49,460 bases of DNA from Nitrosomonadales bacterium (GCA_016213335.1 JACRAQ010000136.1:1-49460), one strand, 5' to 3'; positions 38,345 to 46,942 are shown, counted from the stretch's first letter. Numbers and translations are program-made. Notes: generated by a model from the sequence alone, not told the origin.

Positions 38345-39484
38345 ATGCCGGATTATCCACAAACTGACAGACAAAAGTCAAAGCGGCAGGGGCCGCTGCG
38401 CACGTCCGTCTTCCATCGGGAACTGGTGCGCGAATTTGCCGGCACGGGGCTGCTGGTATTTTCGATTCTGCTCGGGATTGTTGTCCTTTCCCAGCTGATC
38501 CGCCTGCTCGGCGAATCGGTCAGCGGCCTTCTGGCGGTAGAGGGGGTGCTGGCGCTGCTGGGTTTCAGCGCGCTGAACTATCTGCCGGTGCTGCTCTCCC
38601 TCAGCCTGTTTCTGTCGGTGCTGCTGACGCTGACACGCAGCTACCGCGATAGCGAGATGGTGGTATGGTTTTGCTCCGGGATCGGGCTGACGCGCTGGAT
38701 GCGCCCGGTGCTATGGTACGCGCTGCCGGTGGCAGGCATCATCGCGCTGCTGAGCCTGGTGCTGTCACCGTGGGCGCTGACCAAGGCGGACGAGTTCAAG
38801 CACCGGCTGAACAGCCGCGACGAGGTGGCCGCCGCCACCCCCGGCGCGTTCCGCGAGTCCAAACAGGACGACCGGGTATATTTCATCGAGAACGTGGAAG
38901 TCGGGCAGAACCGCGTCGGCAACATCTTCGTGCAGTCGGTGCAGCACGGCAAGACCGGCATCATGGTGGCCAAACAGGGCTTGCAGGAAACCGCGCCGAA
39001 CGGCGACCGCTTTCTGGTGCTGCTGGACGGCACGCGGTACGAAGGCACGCCCGGCCAGCGCGACTACAAGATCGTCGAATTCGAGCGCTACGCCATGCGC
39101 ATCGAGGAAGTGAAGGCACGCAAGGAAAGCGCTTTGCCCAGAACTTTCTCCACCTGGCATCTGCTGCAGAACCCCACCGCCTGGAACATCGCCGAACTGG
39201 AGTGGCGGATCGGCCTGCCGCTCAGCGCGCTGATCCTTTCGCTGCTGGCCATCCCGCTGAGTTTCGTCAACCCGCGTGCCGGCCGCTCGCTCAACCTCAT
39301 CATGGCGCTGGTGATCTACATGATTTACAACAACATGATCAGCGTGACCAACTCCTGGGTGGGGCAGGAAAAAATCAGCCCGGTGGCAGGCCTGGCCGGT
39401 ATCCACACGCTGATGCTCGTACTGATGCTGCTGTTCTTCTACCGCAGGCTGTCGGTGTTTTCCTGGCGGAGGCTGCTGCCGTGA
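38345..39484 (+). CDS. lptF: LPS export ABC transporter permease LptF
   Basis: Inner-membrane permease of the Lpt machine, which moves lipopolysaccharide to the outer membrane. The 379 residues give helices at about 35-60, 75-100 and 115-140, a periplasmic beta-jellyroll with GIMVAKQGLQETAPNGDRFLVL and RDYKIVEFERYAMRIE, then three C-terminal helices. The stop overlaps the lptG GTG start (GTGA), so translation is coupled. The start is at 38345 (MPDYPQTDRQK); no stronger ribosome-binding site was seen further in. Confidence 0.95.
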   Translation: MPDYPQTDRQKSKRQGPLRTSVFHRELVREFAGTGLLVFSILLGIVVLSQLIRLLGESVSGLLAVEGVLALLGFSALNYLPVLLSLSLFLSVLLTLTRSYRDSEMVVWFCSGIGLTRWMRPVLWYALPVAGIIALLSLVLSPWALTKADEFKHRLNSRDEVAAATPGAFRESKQDDRVYFIENVEVGQNRVGNIFVQSVQHGKTGIMVAKQGLQETAPNGDRFLVLLDGTRYEGTPGQRDYKIVEFERYAMRIEEVKARKESALPRTFSTWHLLQNPTAWNIAELEWRIGLPLSALILSLLAIPLSFVNPRAGRSLNLIMALVIYMIYNNMISVTNSWVGQEKISPVAGLAGIHTLMLVLMLLFFYRRLSVFSWRRLLP

Positions 39485-40557
39485 AGCTGCTGACACGGTA
39501 CATGGCGCGCGAGATTTACGCCAGCATTGCGCTGGTTTTCACCGCCCTGCTGATGCTGTTCGCCTTCCTGGACCTGATTCACGAGCTGAGCCTGATGGGC
39601 CAGGGCAACTACAACCTGGGCTACGTGCTGCTGTTCGTGCTGCTGACCTTGCCCAGCCACATATACGACCTGTTCCCGGTGGCCATCCTGATCGGCTGCA
39701 TTTTTGCACTGGTACAGATGGCGGCAAGCTCGGAATTAACGATTTACCGTTCTTCCGGCGCCTCGTTGCGGCAAATGGTGGGGGCACTGTTCAAGATCGG
39801 CCTGCCGCTGATGCTGCTGAGCTATTTGTGCGGGGATGTGCTGGCGCCACCCAGCGAGCGCCTGGCGCAGAGCCTGCGGCTCAAGGCGCAGAACGCCGAG
39901 GTAACGCTGAAGGAGTTCCGCTCCGGCGTGTGGGCGAAAGACGCGCGCAGCTTTGTGAACGCCAAGAACGTGCTGCCGGACACCTCGCTGCTCAATGTCA
40001 GCATTTACGAGTTCGACGAGAGCTATCACCTGCGTTCCATTGTGGCAGCAAAACAGGCTTTCTTCGTGGACGATGATCGCTGGGAACTGAAAGAGGTGAC
40101 GCAAACCCGGTTCGGCAAGGAAGGCGTTGCGGTGAACAACCTGGCCAGCATGGAATGGAGGTCGGCGCTCAACCCCGACCTGCTGGGCGTGCTGCTGGTG
40201 CTGCCGGAGCAAATGTCGGCGTGGAGCCTGTACCAGTACACCGGGCATCTGCGCGACAACCGCCAGAAGACCGCGCGCTACGAAATCGCCATGTGGAACA
40301 AGCTGCTGTACCCGCTGGCGGTGCTGGTGATGATGTTGCTGGCGCTGCCGTTTGCCGCGCACCACCGGCGCGAGGGCGGAATCAGCACCAAGGTGTTTGC
40401 CGGTATTGTGCTGGGGCTGGCTTTTCACTTTGTCGGGCGGCTGTTCGGCAGCCTGGGTGCGCTGAACGAGTGGAATCCCTTGCTGAGCGCCATGGCGATG
40501 CCCCTGCTGTTCCTGCTGCTGGCCGCGACAATGCTGTGGTGGACCGAGCGCCGCTGA
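39481..40557 (+). CDS. lptG: LPS export ABC transporter permease LptG
   Basis: Partner permease of LptF, 358 residues. It starts with GTG at 39481 (MKLLTRYMAREIYASIALVF), overlapping the lptF stop. Six membrane helices are visible, three before and three after a periplasmic jellyroll. The TIYRSSGASLRQM segment corresponds to the coupling helix that meets the LptB ATPase. Downstream, convergent to it, is the DUF3106 gene. Confidence 0.95.
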   Translation: MKLLTRYMAREIYASIALVFTALLMLFAFLDLIHELSLMGQGNYNLGYVLLFVLLTLPSHIYDLFPVAILIGCIFALVQMAASSELTIYRSSGASLRQMVGALFKIGLPLMLLSYLCGDVLAPPSERLAQSLRLKAQNAEVTLKEFRSGVWAKDARSFVNAKNVLPDTSLLNVSIYEFDESYHLRSIVAAKQAFFVDDDRWELKEVTQTRFGKEGVAVNNLASMEWRSALNPDLLGVLLVLPEQMSAWSLYQYTGHLRDNRQKTARYEIAMWNKLLYPLAVLVMMLLALPFAAHHRREGGISTKVFAGIVLGLAFHFVGRLFGSLGALNEWNPLLSAMAMPLLFLLLAATMLWWTERR

Positions 40558-40622
40558 CCGCTTTCATGCGGCTTGGCCGCCGGGGAGTTGCGGCTCTCGG
40601 GTGATGGCGGGGAAGTGGCGCC

Positions 40623-41039
40623 TCACGGCGCTGGAGTGGCGGGCGGCACCCCGCTCGCTGCGGTTTCCGCTTTCCTTGCTTCCTGCTGGCGCACCATCTG
40701 CTTCACTTCCTCGCGCTGCACTGCGGGAACCTTGCTGAATGCCTGGAATTTTTCCCTGGCGCGCTTGCGCTGCTCCGGCGTCAGCTTGCTCCATTTTTCC
40801 AGCTTGTCCTGAAACCGCTGCTTTTCCTCCGGAGTAAGGCTCGGGTAACGCTTGGCGGCAAGCAGCAGATTTTTTTGCAGCTTGGGGGACAGTGCATCCC
40901 ACTGCGCGGCAAGGGGCTGCAGGATTTCCTGCTTTTCCGGGCCGAGCCTGGCCCACGGCACGAGGGAAGCGGCCGCAGCCGGATTCGCTTGCAGCAACAG
41001 GATGATACAAAGCGCCAAACCCGAAAGCCCGGACCTCAT
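40623..41039 (-). CDS. DUF3106 family exported protein
   Basis: The 138-residue protein has a signal peptide (MRSGLSGLALCIILLLQANPAAAA) and then helical repeats: LQPLAAQWDALSPKLQKNLL, RYPSLTPEEKQRFQDKLEKW and KLTPEQRKRAREKFQAF, the pattern of DUF3106 (L-T-P-E-x-R/K). I choose the ATG at 41039 because AGGGA lies close upstream; an ATG at 41057 overlaps the preceding gene by 11 bases. It belongs to the sigma factor, DUF3619, DUF3106 trio and may be a periplasmic stress-related component. Function is not known. Confidence 0.85.
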   Translation of the reverse strand: MRSGLSGLALCIILLLQANPAAAASLVPWARLGPEKQEILQPLAAQWDALSPKLQKNLLLAAKRYPSLTPEEKQRFQDKLEKWSKLTPEQRKRAREKFQAFSKVPAVQREEVKQMVRQQEARKAETAASGVPPATPAP

Positions 41040-41046
41040 CGTTTCC

Positions 41047-41376
41047 CTAGTCCACATACACTTCTATCGGCAGCTCGTCGGTCAGGATTGCGACATCAAT
41101 CTCGCTGACATCATGTTCATGGTGCCAATAGGACGCGCCGCCAAACAGGATTGCCGCGAGCAGCGCGGCAGCGGCAAAATATCCGGCCTTCCGGTGCAAA
41201 ACGGCGAAGCGCCAGTTGCCCGCCCAGGCGAAAGCGGGCACGCTGGCGCGCGCGTCGTGACGCGCCAGCGCCTGCTCACGCGCTTCGCGCAGCCGGGTCA
41301 AGGCGGGCTGCTCGATCCGGTTCAGCGAACTGTTGAGCAGTTGCCTAGTTTGTTCCAGATTAAGCTTCTGGTTCAT
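41047..41376 (-). CDS. DUF3619 family membrane protein, possible anti-sigma partner
   Basis: The 109-residue protein has a cytosolic N-terminus (LEQTRQLLNSSLNRIEQPALTRLREAREQALAR), one membrane helix at about residues 66-83 (GYFAAAALLAAILFGGAS) and a short acidic C-terminal tail (DVSEIDVAILTDELPIEVYVD). Its start overlaps the sigma-factor stop (41373-41376). The topology and position next to a sigma factor suggest an anti-sigma-like role; this is inferred. Confidence 0.82.
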   Translation of the reverse strand: MNQKLNLEQTRQLLNSSLNRIEQPALTRLREAREQALARHDARASVPAFAWAGNWRFAVLHRKAGYFAAAALLAAILFGGASYWHHEHDVSEIDVAILTDELPIEVYVD

Positions 41377-41993
41377 GACAAATCAATCCCTTTTGCCTTT
41401 AATGCCGCAGCGAGCGCATGGATCGCGCGGGAGCAGTGCTGTTTGACGCTGCCTTCCGTGCAACCCATGGCCGCTGCCGTTTCTGCCGTATCCATATTTT
41501 CCCAGTAACGCAGCAGGAAGGCTTCTCGTTGACGCGGCGCCAGATCCATCAAGGCTTTTTCAATCAGAGCAAGCAGTTGCGATTGTTCCAGCGCTGCATC
41601 AGGAGCACCTGTTTTATTATTATCCTTGCCCTGCAGGGTGTCAAGCGGGTCATAATCCTCATCCTCGTGTTGCGGCACCAGCGAGGAAAACAGCGTGGTC
41701 CACGTCGAACGCACCTTCTGCCTGCGATAATGATCGCGAATGGTGTTCAGCAGGATGCGCTGGAACAGCATGGGCAGCTCATCCGGCGGTTTCGAGGCAT
41801 ATTTATCGGCGAGTTTCAACATGGCATCCTGCACAATATCCAGCGCCACATGCTCGTCACGAACCGCGAGCAAAGCCTGCTTGTACGCGCGGCGCTCGGT
41901 TTCGGCGAGAAATCCGGAAAGTTCTTCGCGGCTGGCCAGGTTGGATTGCTCCAGACAAAGTGCGGTGCGGCAAATACTAACAAATAACTGCAC
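41373..41993 (-). CDS. RNA polymerase sigma factor, ECF/sigma-70 family
   Basis: Region 2 is visible in DEHVALDIVQDAMLKLADKY and FQRILLNTIRDHYRRQKVR, and region 4 in LMDLAPRQREAFLLRYWENMDTAETAAAMGCTEGSVKQHCSRAIHAL. The start is unclear. Relatives usually begin MASREELS; here the corresponding codon is CTG (41939), 9 bases after GGAG, with no ATG nearby. A GTG at 41993, used here, would give 206 residues. The frame further upstream reads antisense through clpB and is not credible. It leads the trio with DUF3619 and DUF3106 and diverges from clpB. Confidence 0.85.
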   Translation of the reverse strand: MQLFVSICRTALCLEQSNLASREELSGFLAETERRAYKQALLAVRDEHVALDIVQDAMLKLADKYASKPPDELPMLFQRILLNTIRDHYRRQKVRSTWTTLFSSLVPQHEDEDYDPLDTLQGKDNNKTGAPDAALEQSQLLALIEKALMDLAPRQREAFLLRYWENMDTAETAAAMGCTEGSVKQHCSRAIHALAAALKAKGIDLS

Positions 41994-42032
41994 CTGCGGG
42001 TTGGCGAGCGATTCCGCCTGTTTCGGGGAGCC

Positions 42033-42061
42033 CTTGAAATTGCCGCAGCCCGCCCCATCTA
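42033..42061 (+). promoter_or_regulatory. Sigma-32 (heat-shock) promoter of clpB
   Basis: CTTGAAA at 42033-42039, a 13-base spacer, then CCCCATCTA at 42053-42061. This fits the known RpoH consensus (CTTGAAA and CCCCATNT, spaced 11-16). It ends 34 bases before the clpB ATG, which is preceded by GGAG. Confidence 0.9.
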
Positions 42062-42095
42062 GCAAATAATTCAACCCTTCCTCCCTGGAGCCGCC

Positions 42096-44678
42096 ATGCG
42101 TTTCGACAAATTGACCACCAAATTCCAGCAGGCGCTGGCTGACGCGCAGAGCCTGGCGGTCGGCCAGGACTGCCAATTCATCGAACCGCAGCACCTGCTG
42201 CTGGCCTTGCTCAATGATGCCGACAGCGGCACGGGCTCGTTGCTGTCGCGCGCGGGCGGCAACGTCAATGCGCTGAAGTCGGCATTGACCGATGCCGTGA
42301 CGCGCCTGCCCAAGGTGGAAGGGCACGGCGGCGAGGTGCAGGTGGGGCGCGACCTCGCCAACCTGTTCAACATCACCGATAAGGAAGCGCAGAAGCGCGG
42401 CGACCAGTTCATCGCCTCGGAAATGTTTCTGCTGGCGCTCACCGGGGACAAGGGCGAATGCGGGCGGCTGCTCAAGCAGCACGGGGTTGCGCGCGCACCG
42501 CTGGAACAGGCGATCAACACGGTGCGCGGCGGGCAGAACGTCGGCTCGCAGGAGGCGGAAGGCCAACGCGAGGCATTGAAGAAATATACCCTCGACCTGA
42601 CCGAGCGCGCGCAGCAGGGCAAGCTGGACCCGGTGATCGGGCGCGATGACGAGATCCGCCGCGCCATTCAGGTCTTGCAGCGCCGCACCAAGAACAACCC
42701 GGTGCTGATCGGCGAACCGGGCGTGGGCAAGACCGCCATCGTGGAAGGCCTGGCACAGCGTATCGTCAACGGCGAAGTGCCGGAAACGCTGAAGGGCAAG
42801 AAAGTGCTGAGCCTGGACATGGCGGCACTGTTGGCTGGCACGAAATATCGCGGCGAGTTTGAAGAACGCCTGAAAAACGTGCTCAAGGAAATCGCCCAGG
42901 AAGAAGGCCGCATCATCGTTTTCATAGACGAACTGCACACCATGGTCGGCGCGGGCAAAACGGAAGGCTCAATGGATGCGGGCAACATGCTCAAGCCCGC
43001 CCTCGCGCGCGGCGAACTGCACTGTGTCGGCGCGACCACGCTGGACGAATACCGCAAATATATCGAGAAGGATGCTGCACTCGAGCGCCGTTTCCAGAAA
43101 GTGCTGGTGGACGAGCCATCCGTGGAAGCGACCATCGCCATCCTGCGCGGCTTGCAGGAGAAATACGAACTGCATCACGGCGTGGAAATCACCGACCCGG
43201 CTATCGTGGCGGCGGCAGAATTGTCGCACCGCTACATCACCGACCGCTTCCTGCCGGACAAGGCCATAGACCTGATAGACGAAGCGGCAGCGCGCATCAA
43301 GATGGAAATTGATTCCAAGCCGGAGGCAATGGACAAGCTGGACCGCCGCCTGATCCAGCTCAAGATCGAGCGCGAAGCGGTGAAAAAGGAAAAGGACGAG
43401 GCCTCGCAAAAACGCCTTGCCCTGATCGAGGCCGAGATAGACAGGCTGCAGCGCGAATACGCCGACCTGGAGGAAATCTGGAAGACCGAGAAAGGCGCAG
43501 CGCAAGGCACGGCGCAGCTCAAGGAAGATATGGAACAAGTGCGTGCCGAGATCGTGCGCCTGCAACGCGAGGGCAAACTGGACAAGGTGGCGGAACTGCA
43601 ATACGGCAAACTGCCGCAGCTTGAAGCCAGGCTGAAGGAAGCAGCGCGCGCCGAACAGGGCGACAAGCCAAAAAACCGCCTACTGCGCACCCAGGTGGGC
43701 GCGGAAGAAATCGCCGAGGTGGTGAGCCGCTCCACCGGCATCCCGGTTTCCAAGATGATGCAGGGCGAACGCGACAAACTGCTCAAGATGGAAGACAAGA
43801 TACACGAACGCGTCGTCGGGCAGGATGAAGCGGTGCGGCTGGTGTCCGATGCCATCCGCAGATCAAGGTCGGGGCTGTCCGACCCCAACCGCCCCTACGG
43901 CTCCTTCCTGTTCCTCGGCCCCACTGGAGTAGGCAAGACCGAGCTGTGCAAAGCGCTCGCCGGCTTCCTGTTCGACTCAGAAGATCATCTCATCCGCATA
44001 GACATGAGCGAATACATGGAAAAGCATTCCGTCGCGCGCCTGATCGGCGCCCCGCCCGGCTATGTGGGCTATGAAGAAGGCGGCGGGCTCACCGAGGCGG
44101 TGCGGCGCAAGCCCTATTCCGTCATCCTGCTGGATGAAGTGGAAAAGGCGCACCCGGACGTATTCAATGTGCTGCTGCAAGTGCTGGACGACGGCCGCAT
44201 GACCGATGGCCAGGGGCGCACCGTGGACTTCAAGAACACGGTCGTAGTCATGACCTCCAACCTCGGCAGCCAGATGATCCAGCAAATGGCAGGCGACGAT
44301 TACCAGGTCATCAAGCTGGCGGTGATGGGCGAGGTAAAGAGCCATTTCCGCCCGGAGTTCGTCAACCGCATTGACGAGGTGGTGGTGTTCCACGCGCTGG
44401 ACGAGAAGCACATCCAGTCCATCGCGCGCATCCAGATGGGCTACCTGGAAAAACGCCTGGCCGCGATGGAAATGAAGCTGGCCGTGACCGATGCCGCGCT
44501 GGCAGAAATTGCCAACGCCGGCTTCGATCCGGTATATGGCGCAAGGCCGCTGAAACGCGCCATCCAAGCGCAGATCGAAAACCCGCTCGCCAAGGCGATA
44601 CTTGAAGGAAGGTTTGCTGCCAAAGACACCATCAGGGTGGATTGCAAATCAGGTGTTATGAGATTTGATAAAGGGTGA
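42096..44678 (+). CDS. clpB: ATP-dependent disaggregase ClpB
   Basis: Hsp100 chaperone, 860 residues, that rescues aggregated protein with DnaK. The N-domain runs about residues 1-145. Walker A of the first AAA+ domain is [10 protein letters not shown] (about 206), with the [13 protein letters not shown] Walker B. The coiled-coil M-domain is at about 405-525 ([20 protein letters not shown]). The second AAA+ domain has [10 protein letters not shown] (about 606) and [13 protein letters not shown]. It starts at 42096 with GGAG upstream and a sigma-32 promoter. Its last 34 codons are duplicated 660 bases further on. Confidence 0.98.
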   Translation: MRFDKLTTKFQQALADAQSLAVGQDCQFIEPQHLLLALLNDADSGTGSLLSRAGGNVNALKSALTDAVTRLPKVEGHGGEVQVGRDLANLFNITDKEAQKRGDQFIASEMFLLALTGDKGECGRLLKQHGVARAPLEQAINTVRGGQNVGSQEAEGQREALKKYTLDLTERAQQGKLDPVIGRDDEIRRAIQVLQRRTKNNPVLIGEPGVGKTAIVEGLAQRIVNGEVPETLKGKKVLSLDMAALLAGTKYRGEFEERLKNVLKEIAQEEGRIIVFIDELHTMVGAGKTEGSMDAGNMLKPALARGELHCVGATTLDEYRKYIEKDAALERRFQKVLVDEPSVEATIAILRGLQEKYELHHGVEITDPAIVAAAELSHRYITDRFLPDKAIDLIDEAAARIKMEIDSKPEAMDKLDRRLIQLKIEREAVKKEKDEASQKRLALIEAEIDRLQREYADLEEIWKTEKGAAQGTAQLKEDMEQVRAEIVRLQREGKLDKVAELQYGKLPQLEARLKEAARAEQGDKPKNRLLRTQVGAEEIAEVVSRSTGIPVSKMMQGERDKLLKMEDKIHERVVGQDEAVRLVSDAIRRSRSGLSDPNRPYGSFLFLGPTGVGKTELCKALAGFLFDSEDHLIRIDMSEYMEKHSVARLIGAPPGYVGYEEGGGLTEAVRRKPYSVILLDEVEKAHPDVFNVLLQVLDDGRMTDGQGRTVDFKNTVVVMTSNLGSQMIQQMAGDDYQVIKLAVMGEVKSHFRPEFVNRIDEVVVFHALDEKHIQSIARIQMGYLEKRLAAMEMKLAVTDAALAEIANAGFDPVYGARPLKRAIQAQIENPLAKAILEGRFAAKDTIRVDCKSGVMRFDKG

Positions 44679-44770
44679 CACCCGCAAGGGATAGGCCGGT
44701 GGGTGCCCGGTGGCATTGCGCATCCGATCGGGCTATACTTTTTCCTGTCTTGAATGTCGAGAGGTGAGCA

Positions 44771-44974
44771 ATGGGCTACGCCGAACTGATCTGCAAACTG
44801 CAGGCGCTGCCGCGCGATAAGCAGGCGGAGGTGTTCGAGTTTGTTGAATTCTTGTCCGAGCGCTGCGGTGCTGTGGCGACCGAGCCGCGCCAGCGCGCAG
44901 AGGCTGCCGCGCAAACCTGGAATTCCTTCAACGAGCGTTTCGGCTCGTTCGCCGACCAGCACTCCACGCTGTAA
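44771..44974 (+). CDS. Antitoxin with DUF2281-like N-terminus and CcdA-like C-terminus
   Basis: The 67-residue protein starts MGYAELICKLQALPRDKQAE, which resembles the DUF2281 group of small antitoxin-like proteins (residues 1-35). The C-terminal part (TWNSFNERFGSFADQHSTL) resembles the toxin-binding tail of CcdA. The stop overlaps the toxin start (TAATG), as usual for antitoxin-toxin pairs. The N-terminal half would normally be the DNA-binding and autoregulating part. The mixture suggests a domain swap, though I cannot confirm it without a search. Confidence 0.75.
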   Translation: MGYAELICKLQALPRDKQAEVFEFVEFLSERCGAVATEPRQRAEAAAQTWNSFNERFGSFADQHSTL

Positions 44975-45300
44975 TGGCGCAATTCGATGTTCACCGGAAC
45001 ACCGGGAAACAGCGGGATACCATTCCCTACGTCGTTGTTGCCCAATCCTCTTTGTATGACCGCTACCGCCGCCGTGTGGTTGTTCCCCTCGTGCGCCGCA
45101 GCAGCCTCGATAACGCCGCGCTAGCCGGCTCCGTGCTGAACCCAGGTTTTGTAGTGGAAGGCGCCGAGGTGGTGCTGCACCCGCTGGAAATCGTCTCGGT
45201 CGCGATTGACCAGCTCGGCGAGAAGGTCGCCTCACTGGAGCAGGAGGGCGACCGCATCACCGCAGCGCTGGACGAAATGCTGACGAGGGCTTGGGCATGA
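44974..45300 (+). CDS. ccdB: CcdB-family toxin
   Basis: The 108-residue protein starts MAQFDVHRNTGKQRDTIPYV, close to CcdB's QFDVYRN start. RRRVVVPLVRR, LNPGFVVEGAEVVLHPLEIVSVA and the C-terminal GDRITAALDEMLTRAWA follow the family. The known target is DNA gyrase; the C-terminal residues of CcdB contact GyrA, but here the tail (TRAWA) differs from the F-plasmid toxin's ending, so activity is uncertain. It overlaps the antitoxin by 1 base. Confidence 0.9.
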   Translation: MAQFDVHRNTGKQRDTIPYVVVAQSSLYDRYRRRVVVPLVRRSSLDNAALAGSVLNPGFVVEGAEVVLHPLEIVSVAIDQLGEKVASLEQEGDRITAALDEMLTRAWA

Positions 45301-45335
45301 TCGCGAAGGAAATCGTGGCCTGTCCTTGATTGTTC

Positions 45336-45440
45336 CAGATCGAAAACCCGCTGGCCAAGGCGATACTGGAGGGCAGGTTTGCGGTGAAGGATACGGTGAG
45401 GGTGGATTGTAAGGGTGGCGTCATGAGGTTTGATAAGTAA
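45336..45440 (+). pseudogene. Second copy of the clpB 3' end
   Basis: Thirty-four codons ([20 protein letters not shown]...) plus a stop repeat the end of clpB (44571-44678). Most of the differences are at third codon positions (for example CTC/CTG, GAA/GAG, GAC/GAT, ACC/ACG), and few residues change. This is the pattern of a functional homologue from a related strain rather than of decay after recent duplication. There is no start codon, so it is not expressed as such. Confidence 0.9.
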
Positions 45441-45451
45441 CCACCCCCGTT

Positions 45452-45471
45452 ATTCCCGCGTAGGCGGGAAT
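45452..45471. repeat. REP-like hairpin, ATTCCCGC-GTAG-GCGGGAAT
   Basis: A perfect 8-bp stem with a GTAG loop, in the context CCCCCGTTATTCCCGCG followed by TAGGCGGGAATCCA. This type of repeat is dispersed in many beta- and gammaproteobacteria. It lies between the clpB remnant and the terminator. Confidence 0.7.
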
Positions 45472-45481
45472 CCATGAATGA

Positions 45482-45504
45482 AAAGCCCGGCAATGCCGGG
45501 CTTT
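45482..45504. terminator. Bidirectional intrinsic terminator
   Basis: AAAGCCCGGC / GCCGGGCTTT form a perfect stem around AAT. The plus strand continues TTTATTGTC and the minus strand TTTTCATTC. It lies between the end of the toxin-antitoxin/clpB-remnant region and the 3' end of the ImmA/IrrE operon and can serve both. Confidence 0.88.
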
Positions 45505-45526
45505 ATTGTCAGTGTGGTAACTCTTT

Positions 45527-46402
45527 TTATAGGTTAACCAGCTTTAATTCTTCGAGGCGGATAGCCATGGCTTCTGTGGACACACTAAATCGCGAGGCAA
45601 GAGATTTGAAATGTCGGCCATTGTATTGCTCAGCGTCGGCAAGTATTCGTGATAACTGCCGCAAGGTCGTATTTCCCTTCATAAGCATTTCACGCGCTGC
45701 TGCGCCAAGAGCGAATGTAGTCGCCTCATCCAGAGAGAACATATCTGTTAAAAAGAGTTGCTTGAAACTGGCGCAGACTTGTTTGCGAGGCATCAAGAAG
45801 AGGCTGGCAAATTTATCTGCCTCATATTCGCACGAGTCACGTGAGATGGTTTCACCATTTAGCGCTCTGTCACGGTGCATTATTCTTGGCTCGTGTAGTA
45901 GTGCATGGCCAAGTTCGTGTGCAGCTGTAAAGTTGCGCACAATGTTTGGAAACTGACGAGAGATACGCACTTGTTTTGAGGGGCCATCGATGATTCCAGC
46001 TACCTCTACCATTTTCCCATCACTATAGAATTGCCCTAATGTCTCATCTTCATCGCATACGTATCCGATGGAATTAAGTGCTATCTTTGGGTCAAGTAGT
46101 TCAATTGGGTTTGATGGCACCGCCCCATGCCAAAGTTCATCACGCCTTTGCCAAATTGCTATCTGAAGCATCCGGGCGTGTTGTTCAATTTCGGCTATCG
46201 TATAGTTTTTCCTTTTCTGCCAATTTGCATTCCATTGTGCAGGAAGTCTTCCAAGCTCATCCAAGTCTTCTATGTGTGCCCAAGGGTTTTCATACAGTAG
46301 GCGGCTAGCAGTAATCTGGGCTAACTCCAGATATTCTATGTGTGCGTATGGGTTCTGCAGTAATTTTCGGTTCTTGATAACCTGCTCAAGTAATTCTGTC
46401 AT
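45527..46402 (-). CDS. ImmA/IrrE-family metallopeptidase
   Basis: The 291-residue protein has the zinc motif HELGH at residues 162-166, with a further likely ligand Glu in CEYEADKFASLFLMP (about 191-205), as in ImmA and IrrE. The N-terminal part contains two copies of a short motif, LLQNPYAHIEYLELAQ (14-29) and LLYENPWAHIEDLDEL (35-50). ImmA/IrrE proteins often cleave repressors or act in stress and phage-related switches. Here it is the last gene of the ubiquitin-like operon, 72 bases after the DUF6527-like gene, and could process the ubiquitin-like protein or a regulator. No HTH domain was seen. Confidence 0.88.
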   Translation of the reverse strand: MTELLEQVIKNRKLLQNPYAHIEYLELAQITASRLLYENPWAHIEDLDELGRLPAQWNANWQKRKNYTIAEIEQHARMLQIAIWQRRDELWHGAVPSNPIELLDPKIALNSIGYVCDEDETLGQFYSDGKMVEVAGIIDGPSKQVRISRQFPNIVRNFTAAHELGHALLHEPRIMHRDRALNGETISRDSCEYEADKFASLFLMPRKQVCASFKQLFLTDMFSLDEATTFALGAAAREMLMKGNTTLRQLSRILADAEQYNGRHFKSLASRFSVSTEAMAIRLEELKLVNL

Positions 46403-46474
46403 TTTGTCACCATCTTGATGAATTATAAGCTGGTTCAGTATACCACCTTGGGTTTCCGGGACGGCACCTTTTAA

Positions 46475-46942
46475 TTAGAAACCAATCCATGTTTTTATCC
46501 GATGCCACAGCGTTATTAAGCTCGCATTTTCATTTCGCTTGTTTTGCCCCTGCTTAGTTGCAGTATTTGTAGACGCCTCTTCATTTTTGTGTAAATTTGC
46601 TTGAGCAATATAACGTTCCATGTCGCGTTTATCTCGTTCTTTCACACGTTGAATTTGCTGCTTTGTTATTGTGCCAGACCATACAATACGGTTCCTTCTG
46701 ATCCAGTAATGCGAGCGGCATGGGAAGTCCCAGTTTCCTATGGATGGATGCAGTGTGACCAAATCACCATCTCGGTACAATTTCCATCTTGCAGGCGAAA
46801 GGGATGTAACGACTTTCATTCCACACCCACAACAACACATATGCGAAACAGTACCATATTCTTCACTAATGTAGAGGATGCCCTCCTGTATCTCACGAGG
46901 TATCAGCTCAACAAACTGTGGAGTAATAGTTGAAAGTCTCAC
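46475..46942 (-). CDS. DUF6527-like Cys-rich protein of ubiquitin-like conjugation operons
   Basis: The 155-residue protein starts with GTG at 46942, overlapping the E1 stop (GTGA). It contains MCCCGCGMKV (Cys 36, 37, 38 and 40), LHPSIGNWDFPCRSHYWIRR (about 64-83; Cys 75, His 78) and a basic Lys/Asn-rich tail. The order of a CxxCG-like cluster and the PSIGNW-x-x-PCRSHYWI block fits the DUF6527 group as I recall it, which occurs beside E1-like and ubiquitin-like genes. A metal site and a processing or conjugation role are likely, but not proven by sequence. Confidence 0.75.
   Translation of the reverse strand: MRLSTITPQFVELIPREIQEGILYISEEYGTVSHMCCCGCGMKVVTSLSPARWKLYRDGDLVTLHPSIGNWDFPCRSHYWIRRNRIVWSGTITKQQIQRVKERDKRDMERYIAQANLHKNEEASTNTATKQGQNKRNENASLITLWHRIKTWIGF

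Noticed and set aside
38665-39480. Longer LptG starting inside lptF
   Set aside because: The extension overlaps lptF in another frame; the GTG at 39481 fits LptG length and the GTGA overlap.
41994-42938. N-terminal extension of the sigma factor to 521 residues
   Set aside because: The added 300 residues read antisense through clpB and cross the clpB promoter; not credible.
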